Assembly: GCA_003439945.1 (NCBI GenBank)
Contig: QVRM01004868.1
Location: 581,001-645,000 of the forward strand
Direction of reading: 5' to 3'
DNA: 64,000 nucleotides
From: Dermanyssus gallinae
Lineage: Eukaryota > Arthropoda > Arachnida > Mesostigmata > Dermanyssidae
The notes below the pieces were generated by a model, which had not been told where the DNA came from, did not search any database, and saw nothing but the letters and a program-made list of their open reading frames with translations. A program made the position numbers and the translations under genes. Below, piece after piece: positions 45,757 to 57,119 of this stretch (position 1 is the first letter of the stretch; each line of letters starts with the position of its first letter).

Positions 45757-46351
45757 TTAATTGTACCAGTGCAAGAAAAGAGCTCTGGGGTGTCAACCAC
45801 AGCTCTAACTAAACTCAGCTACGCAAGGTGCAATTCTTCGTACACACGAATCACAAATTTCAAATTCGTGGTATCGCCGTACGCAGATATGTTGTTAACC
45901 ATACGTACGCCGACCACACATTTTTTTTATAAAACAGCGCAGGACCAACAATTTGGTGGGACTATACAGTAACAGCAGTAGCAGCCATTATTATATATAT
46001 ATATATATATACACATATATATCTATACACATATATATACATTTATATATTATTATTATTATTATCTCCTTCACTCCGTCTACTACCCGTAACAATCAGC
46101 ATCACATATATGGGCTACGAACAAACATTGCAGGACCTTGCAAGCAGTATCCCGTGGCTGCCCGTTGCTGTGCTCTGGCAGTGTTCGTAGCATCCGCCTG
46201 GTAAGAAAACGTGCCCGCTCATTTTCGCCTTCTTCTCCTCGTCCTCGCCATGCTCGGCGAGGTCTACCCTTCCTCATGAGGTTCTTTCCTTCCTTTTGCT
46301 TCAACTACAACAGGAGCTTCGCCCCTTATCTGACCGGCGTACTTTCAAAAC
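45755..46351. other. unassigned DNA, right half GC-rich
   Basis: (TA)n near 45991-46008 and (ATT)n near 46049-46064. From about 46130 the DNA becomes GC-rich with pyrimidine runs and could be the upstream region of the candidate exon at 46352. A donor-like CTGGTAAGA lies at about 46198. Confidence 0.35.
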
Positions 46352-46499
46352 ATGGCGGCGAATCCTGCGCTGCACGCTTCTGACCTACGGGCCCGCTACA
46401 ACAAACAAGATTACGACGCTTTACGTTGTGACTTGTGTGCGATGCTGAAAGTAGTTAAAAGTTATATATATAAAAAAAATATATATAGCAGGTTTTGAA
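46352..46499 (+). CDS. candidate first coding exon of an unknown host gene
   Basis: ATG at 46352 has a strong context (CAAAACATGGCGG) and lies at the end of a GC-rich stretch. The frame reads MAANPALHASDLRARYNKQD and YDALRCDLCAMLKVVKS, helical and charged, before turning into AT-rich sequence with a stop at about 46499. If real, the exon would end near 46450 (a donor such as CTGAAA|GTAGTT is possible but weak). I do not recognise the protein and saw no second exon. Confidence 0.27.
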
Positions 46500-46890
46500 T
46501 GCTTACTTGCAGTGTATGGGCAGTGGCTTCCAAAAAGCAGGGTATGCTGAACGCATTAGAACCGAAAGGTCTTGGATACGTCAGGGACAGATTCGCAGAT
46601 AATAGCCTATGTAAAATGTTTAGTATACATTGCCACGGTATGTATGTGTCCAGAGCATTTGGGGTTTTGCTTGTTAAGTTAAAAAAATAATATTTTTCGT
46701 GTTAAGTAAAATAAATTATTACTTTATATCTGGAATTAAACGTTCTTCATTACGTTGAAAGTCAAGTTACTTTCTCCAACGTAATTTGTCTTACAGTGTC
46801 TAATCGAATTTAATTCAGTAAATTGTATATGTAACACGGTATGGACACGTACCAAATGTGGCCAAAAATGTGTTGTAATCCATATATATA

Positions 46891-48203
46891 CAGGGCGCGT
46901 CAGTTAAATCCGGACTAAACGTCATCGCCCGTTTCGCAATTTATGTCTAAAGAAAAACAGATATTTCGGTAATTTTTTTCTTACGTGCCGTTAGGTACAC
47001 TCCTGAGGAACATTTTTATTCAATGTAGCTACCACCAGCAGCAATTACACTTTCAATTCTGGCGCGAAAGCGCCCGCAGGCCTTCTTCAAAGTTAGCGGA
47101 TTGAGATTCTTGAACGACTCGACAATGGCTCTGCGTAGCGCTTCTGCATTTGCATGTCGAGACCTGTTAGTCTTTTGCTCAACAACGCCCCATACATAGA
47201 AGTCCAGGGGATTCAAGTCTGGACTGCTAGGAGGCCATATCGTTTTGTCCCAGAACGCCGTCATGTTGCCCCGTAGCCAATCCTGGACGAGATTACTGGT
47301 GTGGGCGGGAGCGCCGTCTTGTTAAAAGACATATTGTCTTCCATTGGACACTCTATCAATCCATGGTTTTACCACGCTTCGCAGAACACGTAAATACACT
47401 TCCTTTGTTACGGTTTCGTGTCTGTCAAAAAAGTGTCGGGGCATCACGTCTCCTTCATTCGACACAATACTTAGGACGTGCACACTGGCAGGATGTTTGG
47501 TTCTATGCACGATTGGCACATCCTCAGGGTTCTTAGTGAGCCACCGGTCATTTTTCGGGTTATGTTTTTGGTCAATGGTGAAGATTTTTTCGTCGGAGAG
47601 GAATCGAAAATGTCCCGCCATTTCGTGTCTCAAAAACGTGAGGATGAGATGGCAGCAAGTCATCCTCTTATTTTTCGCGGCCTGAGACAACATCTGTCTG
47701 ACTTTAAACGTGTCAGACTTGTAGCGCAGTTCTTCGTTGATAATCCGACGCATAGAACAATCACTCATATTGAATTTGATCGCTAAACGGCGCATCGATA
47801 GACTTGGATCCTTAAAAACGCAGTTTTGCACCATTTTGATCACTTTTGGCGTCCTCACTTCTCGTCGGCGGTTGTGAATCTTCTTTCCAGGTGTTGCACT
47901 ACCTAGCCCTGTCTCTTCTGCATCTCTGTAGCGTCGAGCAATGTCGTAGACTGTTGCTCTTTTAAATCCAGTGATGTTGACGATTTCGACTGGCCGATGT
48001 CCGGCACAAAGCAATTGGATAACGGTTGTCCCTCAGTCATATTCTGGACCCAGGTTGCGGCGGCCGTCCATGATGACAATGCGTTTTTGTTCTATTGTGA
48101 GTGGGCTGTCTCCTAACGCAAACCGATCTGAACTAACGCCTTCCGTCTATGCTGGGTAGCCCGCCAAAATGTGTCTGGATTTAGCTGACTGTAAGCAAGA
48201 CTG
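46891..48203 (-). mobile_element. maT-like DD37D mariner-group transposon
   Basis: About 1.31 kb flanked by TA. The left end reads CAGGGCGCGTCAGTTAAATC, the right end (complement) CAGTCTTGCTTACAGTCAGC then TAAATCCAGAC; they share the (A/C)GTCAG(T/C)TAAATCC(G/A)GAC block in inverted order. The single transposase frame fills the minus strand. Confidence 0.85.
47016..48075 (-). pseudogene. DD37D (maT-like) transposase, two nonsense codons
   Basis: Start ATG at about 48075 (MDGRRNLGPEYD), TGA soon after, then the frame is open from 48014. The HTH part reads LLCAGHRPVEIVNITGFKRA; the first Asp is in FRFLSDEKIFTIDQKHNPKN; the second in (F)*QDGAPAHTSNLVQDWL, preceded by TAA at about 47322-47324 where Gln is expected; the third in WPPSSPDLNPLDFYVWG. 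I count 37 residues between the second and third Asp, the DD37D signature of the maT group, known mainly from arthropods. The end ACGRFRARIESVIAAGGSYI is also typical. One or two base changes separate it from an open frame, so it is a rather young loss. Confidence 0.88.
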
Positions 48204-50624
48204 TATATATATATACGAGTATATATACTTGCCACTTAGGAGCCTGCTCATAAGAGTTTATGTTCTGAATAGAAAACATTCTTTCCTTGATTCAGTCAGG
48301 TTATATGAAGTATCTCAGCGATGCTAGAAAATAGTCCGCAGTTCTTAATATTAAACCTAGTTTCTTGTTTAGTTCTATGACAGGGGCGAAACTATTATTC
48401 CCCATAACCGCGTACCAAACCCACTCCAATGAATCAGGATTCGAATGGTTGAATCATAGCGTTTATCTAAAACAATAATATTAGGAAGAAAGAGAAGAAT
48501 GTCTGGCCGAGCAAGTAATGCATTCGCATTGTACACAATATCATCACGAGGTGATTTTAGGCGCATCGGTCTACAGACTCGAAGCGGCAAAGAAACTGTA
48601 ATAGGTCGGACGCTTCCTTATGATCAATGTTCCAGATCGCGTCAAAATTTAGCTTGCTAATCAAAACAAATTACATTTATTTCACCATATAATTGATAGT
48701 TGCGTTAATTTGATTCACATACTGTTAAGGTTGTGCAGGTAGGTCCTTCACGCGTGGACGTAAGGACGTTCTGTCCACGTTAGAGCGTGACTGATTGATT
48801 TATTATTCGCTTGACATGCATACACATGGTACCGTTTGATATCAGGGGCGCTTAGAGCGGCAGCACATATACATGTTATCTACGCGTCCACATCGCCAAT
48901 GTATCCTCCAATACCTACTGATTATTTGCCTTCCAATGGGACAACCTCTTCTTTGTATTATCGACCTTGTCCTTCATAACATTTGGTCGTAAAGCTAGGG
49001 CCTACGACAGGCATATATATCTGATTCTCCGTCCAAAACTCTACATTAATCTACAATAAGTGTGTATATTTTCTGTTCCACAAAAGAGTTTTGCAACAAA
49101 AAATTGCTAAATTCCCCCCTTTTTAAATAAACCTTCTATCACGTTGTACCGTCTCCACCATTTTTATTGAGGAACGCTACGATGCAGCTCCAAAATTAAT
49201 GTATGGATAATAGTTATAGTCAATGTGATAGGGCCAGTTCTGCGTCAATTAATTCTAATTTTGCCAACTATACCCCAACACAAGAAGAAGTTCCATCCCC
49301 AGATATACACGTTCTGCGTACTCAATTATGTCTTGTATTATTGACACAGCATAAACTCGCCACATGGACAAATAAGCAGCCATAATTAGCCGCGGTTCCA
49401 ATATTTGTATATAATTAAAGACTCATCTAGTAGAATGCTTATCAATAATAGCCATTTAGGGAGGTACTCAATTGTGGATTGACATTTTGTGCTTGCGACT
49501 TATCCATCACATTGCAATGGCCACTGAAACACAATATTCAGTCATTTGCTCGTCAAAAATGCGACGACTAGGCCTGTCTGCCTATTTCATCGCCACACCT
49601 GGCGAGATTATTACGATTTTTATACAGAAACTCTGACAAATGCGTCGCATTGGCTAATTGCTACGTGACATCCTACAAGAGGTAAGTAATGACGACGCTA
49701 GTCTAATTGTACGACCAACTGTGACTTTTACTCTTTTCTGTGGCACTTCCCACGGTAAGCAGCAATAACCAACACCTCTCCTGTATCCTCCCATTCCACG
49801 TCTAGTCGGTTGCGCGGCTTAGCCGGAGTTTCACGAGGTCACTACGTCGTCTCTCTAGGCATGCGGAAGGATACGTCGCAATGGGATGGAGAGTGTCCGA
49901 GAAACGTGAGCCGGTTCATGACTTCGAATGAAATGCCTTTAATGGCTGCATGTTGCTGACGTCTGGGAGACATTCAATTCAGGGTAAGGGAATTTTTTGC
50001 GATCGATTGAGAACAGCAAGACGAACTCCGTGAAGCAGCTGACCGCCAGCGGTGCAATGATCGAGCCTCAGACTGCAGTGAAGTGCGACGAAGGTGGCTG
50101 TTTTGTTGCATTGGTTTTACAAGGGACGAGGGGTCTTGTGGGAGAGGGTAAGACGAGCAGCTGGGGGTGGAGCGCGAGGATCACAACAAGACGAAACGAG
50201 GTGGTCGATGGTCGTATTCCTGACGGCGTTTCGGCCTCAGGGGGGGAGGCGCAGCCCGCTATCCAACTGCACAGCAAGCGGGAAGAGCGAGCCAGACAAA
50301 CAGAAGCACCATCACCACCGAGCGGGGGGTGGGGGGGGGGGGTGGGGGGCATGACAAGCACGCTAAAGGCACACTGCACCGCTGCCTGCGCATCCAGGCA
50401 GAGTCAGCTGGCTCCAAGCAGCAAATTGAGATGATTGTTCTTCTCGAACCCCCAGCATACGCTGGCGGGCGGAACAACCCCCCTCGCACCGGCAGGTCGC
50501 ACGCACAAAACGCGGCGACGGCTACGTGGTGTTTAGCCTGCCTGCCTGTGTTTACTTATCTTTCGTTCTTTGCTCTTAACTAATGAGCTATGTACTTTTT
50601 TTTATTTGATCTAATTGATTTAAA
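48204..50624. other. unassigned DNA, AT-rich then GC-rich
   Basis: 48.2-49.9 kb is AT-rich without a recognised gene. From 49.98 kb the DNA is GC-rich with many overlapping open frames on both strands, none with a known domain, and with a G-tract at 50322-50350. This could be the region around a host promoter. Confidence 0.35.
50322..50350 (+). other. G-run, possible G-quadruplex
   Basis: Runs of six, twelve and six G separated by single T. Several G-quadruplex registers are possible. A similar run lies at 57310-57342. Confidence 0.6.
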
Positions 50625-50740
50625 CTAATGAGCTATGCACTTTCGTGCCAAATTCATCATTTGGCCAGCTTTGTTGACGTTGATTGGTCGACCTTCTTGG
50701 TGGCCGCCTTCGGTTTCCTGCTTCGCCTGCTTGTTCTGAC
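50625..50740 (-). CDS. candidate small basic protein, exon 2
   Basis: Minus-strand exon from the acceptor TTTCACCTCATCTACCTTCAAG (AG at 50742-50741) to TAG at 50627-50625. With exon 1 (50953-50824) it gives an 81-residue frame, the 83-base intron being in phase 1. It reads QNKQAKQETEGGHQEGRPIN then VNKAGQMMNLARKCIAH. AAATAAA follows about 20 bases after the stop. No family recognised; the pairing of exons is inference from splice words and phase. Confidence 0.3.
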
Positions 50741-50823
50741 CTTGAAGGTAGATGAGGTGAAAGGAAACGGTGCCAGCAGTGTCACCGTATGTAGCCGAGA
50801 CGCTCCTTCTAACCTCCGTCAAC

Positions 50824-50953
50824 CTGCTCGTTGATTCGGCATGGCTCTACGTGCCTTTTGTCTTAGCTGCTCGAGTAAGGCCAAAGTGTGCATAGTGTCA
50901 TCGTCGATGTCGTCCGTTGCATTATGCTTTATGCGCCGTTTTGATTGTGCCAT
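50824..50953 (-). CDS. candidate small basic protein, exon 1
   Basis: ATG at 50953, reading MAQSKRRIKHNATDDIDDDT and MHTLALLEQLRQKARRAMPN, ending at the donor CGAGCAG|GTTGAC (50824). 130 nt, phase 1. A basic N-terminus, an acidic patch and a leucine-rich helix are visible. GC-rich surroundings fit a gene start. The alternative is chance; there is no homology support. Confidence 0.3.
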
Positions 50954-51825
50954 CGTACTGTCGTCGGCGAGACGTCGAGTAAGTAAGTGCCTCTTCACTG
51001 AGGTTCGGTCGGTCGGTCAAGACTTTCGAGGGGACAAAGTGGCGCGCAAGAAACTGCGCTCATCCCTCCAGGGTGACAGGGGATCTGCCGGCGCCACTAC
51101 CCCTAAGGCTGTTGTTGTAGCTCGTACGACTCCTTCTACTAAAACTTCAACTACTACTACTACTTCTTCTTTAGCTAAGCACACTCGGCTTCGTAAAGTC
51201 TTGAAGATTTCGGCCTCGTTTCGTTTTGACTGTAAAGGCGAGGCCAACGTCAATGTTTGACGTCCCCGCTCGGCGAGGTCGCAACGTACGCCCCACGTGG
51301 CAGATTGAGCATCCCGCACTTGCATGAATACAGCTCGTGTTCTTGGTAATGGCCAGTAAAGGTAAAGAAATTTACTCTGCGTTGGGTATACGTCGATCGG
51401 CGTTTTAGCGTAATTAGTGGTGTCGTAATTAGGTTTTCGATTAGTTCCAGCGGTGTGGGTGCACCTGCTGGAGAGCAGGGAATAGAGTGCGTGAACGGAT
51501 GCTGGTGGTTCTAATGAAATGCCAAGCTGCCACTTAGGCTGAACTCGATTTGAAGATTTGTTGGTGGCGATTTTGCGTCCAGCGGATGCGGCACGAACTT
51601 GCGACTTCCGGATTTCCGGAGACTGCGCCGTCCGCTCATCGCCGGTCGCTGGAAGTAAGTACTCTTCTCTTCTCACTGGGATTACTACGTCGTGCGACCG
51701 AACGACGCGAATCTGATAGGCAGGGCCCTGTCGATACGAGGCTTCAGCGATAGTGCTTGACTTTGCTGTACCGGTTTACTAAATATAGAGTAACGTGTTG
51801 TTGCCCACCATTGTGTATTCGCTAG

Positions 51826-51889
<64 letters not shown>

Positions 51890-53714
51890 GCGCTAGAAAA
51901 TACAAAATCTCTTGATTATCGCGATACATTATTCGGGCAGACACGGGCAATAGCCTTTTCTGCAAACTTACCTGAATAGTTATAATTGTTTGAATTTATG
52001 TAAGAATGGAAATTTCAAGCTCAATGAAGAGTTATTAAACTTAAAAAAAATTGCCGTCCGGAGAAGACGGTCCCGTAAGAAATAAAAAGATTGCTTTATA
52101 TAACGGTGTATTAACATGGGATATCTCGAACCGCGAACATCTGCACGGACTTCATCTGCAAAAAGGGGCCGACAATACGGGTGGATGAGGTTTCGCCATA
52201 CAGCGTAAACCATTCCATACGGTCGTAGCAACGAATTTACCTTTCTAAAATTAAATGAGCGACTTTCGATCTGAGACCGCCTTTATGCCCAGGTTGGTCT
52301 TTGCCCTCAAACTCTAGATGAAATCGCGATGCACGAGGTATCGTGGTCGAGCCGTGTTTCCTTGTAAAAAGTTAGGCGCTACGGTATGAAATATCACAGC
52401 ACCGGCTAAATGAGCATGACTTCGGAACAACTACACGTGGTAAACTGGAACCTTGCCTTTTTGGCGAAGCAAGACTCAGTAGCATTCATATTATCAGTAA
52501 TTTACAAAAAAAAATACACAGTATACAATTTATTTTAAGGGTCGGCACAGGGTGCAAAAGCTGCTGCGTTTAGTCGACCAATATGCTAAACACATATCGA
52601 ACAAATCCATTTTGAAATCCGAGAAATTGGCAAGAGATTCAGTTTCGAACTACAAAGAGCACCAAAACATCAAATAAGAAGTCGTGTAGTTGTTGGATGG
52701 TGGAATTGTCAGAGGGAGAAACTAGAAGCTGTTGGAGCTACAGATATGTTCTAGATCACCAGCACGCTGTTTAGAGCTATCTGCCATTACGAACGGAATG
52801 CTTGCAAACGGAGAGCCCACAGGAAACATCAGATCCCGAACGAGGATGTGACAGAAAGATTAAACGGATGTCTTTGGAGGTTTTTCTGCATCGGGAGACC
52901 TATGCTGTTTAGTCAACTACATGCACCTTATTATCCTACAATGCGATACAATGCGATTTTACAGCAAACTGAGGACACGGTTTTTAACAGCGTTTAGCAA
53001 ATTGAATGTACACATATTGGTATTATTTGTTTGCTCTTAATATTAAACTTACCTGCACCCATCATTGGCTAAACAAACAATAAATACTTGTAACCCCTTT
53101 GTATTCACACATTCCAGAGAGATTCCAAAAAAGAACACACTTGCCAACAAAGCATATGCCCTTGGCAATGCGCAAAGGACAACCGACACTTCAAGATAGT
53201 ATGTCGGCTTAATGGCGTTTTTTTCTTATTTGTCTCAACCTAACAGTTTTCACCTCATGACGGCGAGCAGATGTGCGATGGTTATTGGTGTTTTTCCTAC
53301 GCATCGAATCGTCTAACCTGGGCTTACATACTTACATGTAACATAAACTCTCCAAACGTATAACTGATTTAGTCTACAAGGAGGCAAGTTGCAGATGCTG
53401 GTAGCTAAATAATCTCAGAAAAAAAAATCAGCTCGGGGGAAACTAAGAGGTCACGCGAAGAGATGTTTTCGTATGGATCTTAGATATGAACTTACTCACA
53501 TACGCTGCCAAAAAAGCGCGGCACAAGTTTCCTAGTGCTTCCTGCTTGCCAATGCCAATTTGAGTTGATGGAACCATCTAATCGCCAGCTCTGAAATATC
53601 AGACAACGCCAATAAAAAAAAGTTCTAATCAATTGCTCCGAGGCATATTGGGCTGCCTACTCGCAAAGCACAACTAATGTTACATAGTTTGAGTTGAGTA
53701 GAGGACATATCTAT
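50954..53714. other. unassigned DNA
   Basis: 50.95-51.75 kb is GC-rich; a 219-codon minus-strand frame (51017-51676) has no known domain. A donor-like TGGAAGTAAGT lies at 51649-51659 (plus). (TA)n at 51829-51889. 51.9-53.7 kb is AT-rich and shows nothing I can name. Confidence 0.3.
51829..51889. repeat. (TA)n microsatellite
   Basis: About 60 bases of TA repeats with one TT interruption near the right end. Confidence 0.95.
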
Positions 53715-54117
53715 CTAGTTGGTAATCCGAAGTAATCCTACGAATTGAACGAGTTGAGCTAATCGAGTGGCGGCTATGAGAGACGATGCGTTGGTTGGCT
53801 GGAAACGCCATAAAAAGTCTACGTTGAGTTCCGTCGGTCTCGCATTTACCCCTAGCTTAGATGATAAGCAGCTCGAGTACATACTACGGCGTTGCGTTCG
53901 GGATAATCCACAAGATCGTTCTTGAGTAAATTGGTTACAAAGCACCGGGCAAATGGGTAGTACCCGAAATGCTGAGATACGGACCGGAATCGTACCAGCC
54001 CAGCAGGGGGCGCGCCTGTCGCTACTGCTGCTGCGCACAAACCAAATTGCACTGCAGCAGGCATATTCTGACACGGACCAAGAATTGCGCTGGCACGTTA
54101 TTTGACGTAAAGATTCA
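53715..54117 (-). other. unassigned 141-codon minus-strand open frame
   Basis: The frame ends at 53715 and extends rightward into the SINE (to 54140). It is rich in Cys, Ser and Arg, with no known domain and no splice signals that convince. Probably chance or decayed repeat. Confidence 0.12.
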
Positions 54118-54290
54118 GATTTGGGCTGACCCTTAGCCAAGATTTAACGTCCACGGCACTGCCGTTCGCATTGCTTCATAGAAACCCCCATAAATGCAAA
54201 TGTGCAATGGTGGGGCTTGAACCCGCGCACCTATGTGTTTCCTTCGGTTGCGAGGCGCAGACGAATGCACCACGCTACCGGGCTCGGCCT
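54118..54290 (-). mobile_element. tRNA-derived SINE, best preserved copy
   Basis: On the minus strand the head carries an A-box-like GGTAGCGTGGTGCATTCG (54262-54279) and a near-perfect B box GGGTTCAAGCCCC (54212-54224), 40 bases apart as in tRNA genes. The body continues TTTGCATTTATGGGGG, GGCAGTGCCGTGGACGTTAA. It is shared with the copies at 43370-43467 and 56045-56200, so it is a dispersed family rather than a tRNA gene. The anticodon-arm region does not fold cleanly. Confidence 0.7.
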
Positions 54291-54582
54291 GATTCCTTGG
54301 TATGAGAAACCATATTTTTTCACCTCGCGTTCACTTCGCGCGATGAAGGATCGGTGTGTATCCAGTCATAAAACTGTAGCGCCACCAAAGTGAGAAAGCT
54401 CTGCTAAGGCAAGTGCTGCAAGTGCTCAAAGAGAGAACAGGTTGTAAACTGCTAAAATGGCGACGATGTACGAAAGACCAAATTTGAAGCTTTCCCAATA
54501 ACTTTGGGTTTATAACTTTAACGTGTTTGGTTTCTAAGTCGCCAGAAAGAGGGTTGCCAAAAATCTCACAGAATCACAAAGT

Positions 54583-54626
<44 letters not shown>

Positions 54627-55371
54627 GCTAATGTAATTCATTAGCGCACGTGACCAAACGCTGTTACCGTTTTTATAGATACATATGATATTGTCGTGAT
54701 CTAGGTTACTAAAATTGCATCGATATAGTGCCGGGCGCTTTATAGACAAGGTCAACCGGTCTTGTTCGCCAAGTCGGTCTCGGAAATTCATTTTCAACCT
54801 CTGCAATTCAAATAAGTGAATGCCGGAGTAGACTAAAATCGACAATGACTAAACAGCAAAATATGTGGAAGCGTAGACGCCTCATTATAAGAACAGCACA
54901 GAATCCCCTCATATTGTTATGATTAATAATACTTATTATTACTACTAATATTATTTTAGAAATTCGCGTTGTGCATAGGTCACCACAGTACTACCTGAAA
55001 AATCAATGTAACGAGCTCACAAAGTTACATAAAGAAATGTTATGTCATTTCGCTTGTACCTAGTTGATTACATAGATCCATATTTGTTATCTATCCATCC
55101 ACACACACCCTTATTTGTTTTAAGGAAATTATTTTCTTTTTGCATAAATCAATAGCTCTAGAACCATTATATATATTTTAAAGAAAAAACGGTAATTATG
55201 TGGATGATCTAACTATATAATTAAGAATATTTTTAAGGAGTTTTTTAATTCTAGATTATCATTCGTTCATTACGGACTTGGAATCGCCGTAAGGCGTATA
55301 TCCAATGTATCGAGGACCGGGCCTGTTGATATATCTAGAATGATCTAAATCTAGATCGGGATATGGCGTCA
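54291..55371. other. unassigned DNA
   Basis: (TA)n at 54587-54623. A minus-strand frame next to it (54534-54845) reads FRDRLGEQDRLTLSIKRPAL and may be repeat-derived but was not identified. The rest is AT-rich without features. Confidence 0.3.
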
Positions 55372-55610
55372 GAATGCACTCTTAAAAAGATCTTCGCCAA
55401 GATGGCCACAGAGAGAGTGTCTCCAACTATGGAGAAGGCCCTTCCAACGGAGCAACTCGGCTTCCGGAAAGACCAAGGTACGCAGGACACGACCTATATA
55501 CCCCAGTCTTAATTTGAGCGGGTGTTGACAGAACCCGGAGGTCACTTATATGCAGTCTTTATCGACCTTTTCTCCCGCTTATTCGCTTATTTATGGTTGC
55601 GCCTTCTTGG
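55372..55610 (+). mobile_element. LINE J: short reverse transcriptase fragment
   Basis: One frame reads CTLKKIFAKMATERVSPTM, EKALPTEQLGFRKDQGTQDT and LTEPGGHLYAVFIDLFSRLF. This is the stretch from RT motif 0-2 to motif A of a LINE ('...E..Q.GFR.GRGT.D', '.LYAVFID..+AF'). One stop (QS*FERV) and degraded motif A. About 75 codons only, both ends lost. Confidence 0.65.
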
Positions 55611-56044
55611 AAGAGCCCATCTTAGTAGAAATCGTTTCCAAATAAACACACAGACCAGAACACCGAGTCGCTAAGTCATGTGTGTCTCTACGCGCACGTA
55701 CTAGATTGAGTAATATGGCTGATAGAGGTTGTCATGAAAGCCGTCTAATATCTACATTTCTTGTACATTCAAGATTTTTTTCGATTTGTTATTTTTTTCC
55801 GACGTTTCTTTTCCGTTATTTCTACATTTCGTTTTCTTCTTCTTCTTCTTCTTCTTCTTCTTCTTTCTACGTTTCTTGTTTATTTCTACATGTCGTCTAA
55901 ATTGTTCTGCTTACGGTTTGTAGCTGTTGCATATCAGTAGTGCTTATAACCATATGCAGTGATTTTGAGTGTTTCTACACGTCAGATGTATTGTTCGCCA
56001 TAATACGATAAGCTCGCCAACGGGAACAAATATTTTCTAAGATT
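55611..56044. other. unassigned DNA with (CTT)n
   Basis: A TTC/CTT run lies at about 55832-55864. No gene was recognised. Confidence 0.4.
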
Positions 56045-56200
56045 AAGACGGAACCAAATGCAGCAAGCCATTTGCTTCGACAGAACGATATACATAGGTG
56101 CACGAGTTCGGGCCCTACCGTTGTACATTTGTATTTATGGGGTCCGTCTTGCGAAGCAGTGCAAAGGAAAACCCGTGGAACTGAAACTGCTCTAGATGAA
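56045..56200 (+). mobile_element. tRNA-derived SINE, third copy
   Basis: On the plus strand ACATAGGTGCACGAGTTCGG then GCCCTACC gives the B-box region (56103-56115), followed by the same body as in the other copies (ACATTTGTATTTATGGGG, GTCCGTCTTGCGAAGCA). The A-box half is diverged. Confidence 0.65.
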
Positions 56201-57119
56201 AATTGGCAAACGCTTGTGAAGTCGTAAACCGTTTTGAATTGCTTCCAAAAATAGTCCCGCAAAGGATAGCTTGGCGAGCACAATTCATTTAGGCGTGTCA
56301 ATTCAATTGACAATACGTTGAGTTTGCCACTCCATTAGGCGAGTTGCCCACGCGGAAGACCTTTGATGTGCCTCGTCGACGGGCCAAATTCTGAATATTT
56401 TTTTAAAGATTTTAGCTTGTTTAATCAATTAAAACGTGTCATCTCGATATATCTTATCTATATGTATATATATATATATATTATCTAAATATATCTAAAG
56501 CTTACTAGATCTTTTTATTCTATCGTATCTTTCCGGGCCTATTGGTTCGGCGTATCTCTTTTTCAGGAACTTTCGAGACACTCTAAAAAGGCACGCTTCT
56601 ACGTAGTTTACAGCACCTCGTCTAATTGCCATTAAGCTATTTGTAGATCGGTGTACGTGCAATTTCAACCCACGTAATTTCAGCGGTGAGCTCGCAGCTC
56701 ACCGCTGTTTTTATCAAAAACAGTTGCGTTCACTGAGGCGCAAAACGAAACACGGTGTGCTCCCGATATTACTCTCGGCATATTTTGTCCACTGTGGTGA
56801 CGTCGCATGGTGGAGCGATGATTACCAAGTCTTCGAGATCCACCCATTTTCCATTGTACAGCTACTCCATTGCACGTGGTACGTCGGGGATTCGCAAAGA
56901 CCTCATCCAATGCATCCCTCCAATACGGGAGCAGACCTCGAAGGCTTGAAGGCCAGCCGTTCGCGTGCGCACATGCCAGCCTCTGTGCGCACATTTGTGG
57001 CCGCGAATAGTGAGCGCATCTACTCTAAACTTCTCCAAGATTCTGCCGTGTTATTGTCATGCACGGTGTCCAGAACCGTGTTTTCAGTCGACAGAGATCG
57101 CTAATTTCGTTGATGCTCG
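56201..57119. other. unassigned DNA with two adjacent hairpins
   Basis: At 56681-56707 CAGCGGTGAGCT and its complement flank CGC (12-bp arms). Overlapping it, at 56705-56723, CTGTTTTT/AAAAACAG flank ATC. Neither is followed by features of a known RNA. The overlapping open frames at 56680-57104 have no recognised domain. Confidence 0.4.

Noticed and set aside
45769..45972. short reverse transcriptase-like reading (VSPYADMLLTIRTP)
   Set aside because: Only a YAD-like word; no flanking RT motif in any frame.
51017..51676. 219-codon minus-strand frame
   Set aside because: No domain, low-complexity Val run, GC-rich DNA where long chance frames are common.
54204..54290. functional tRNA gene on the minus strand
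   Set aside because: A and B boxes are good, but the anticodon arm does not pair and the body is shared with two other loci, which indicates a SINE.
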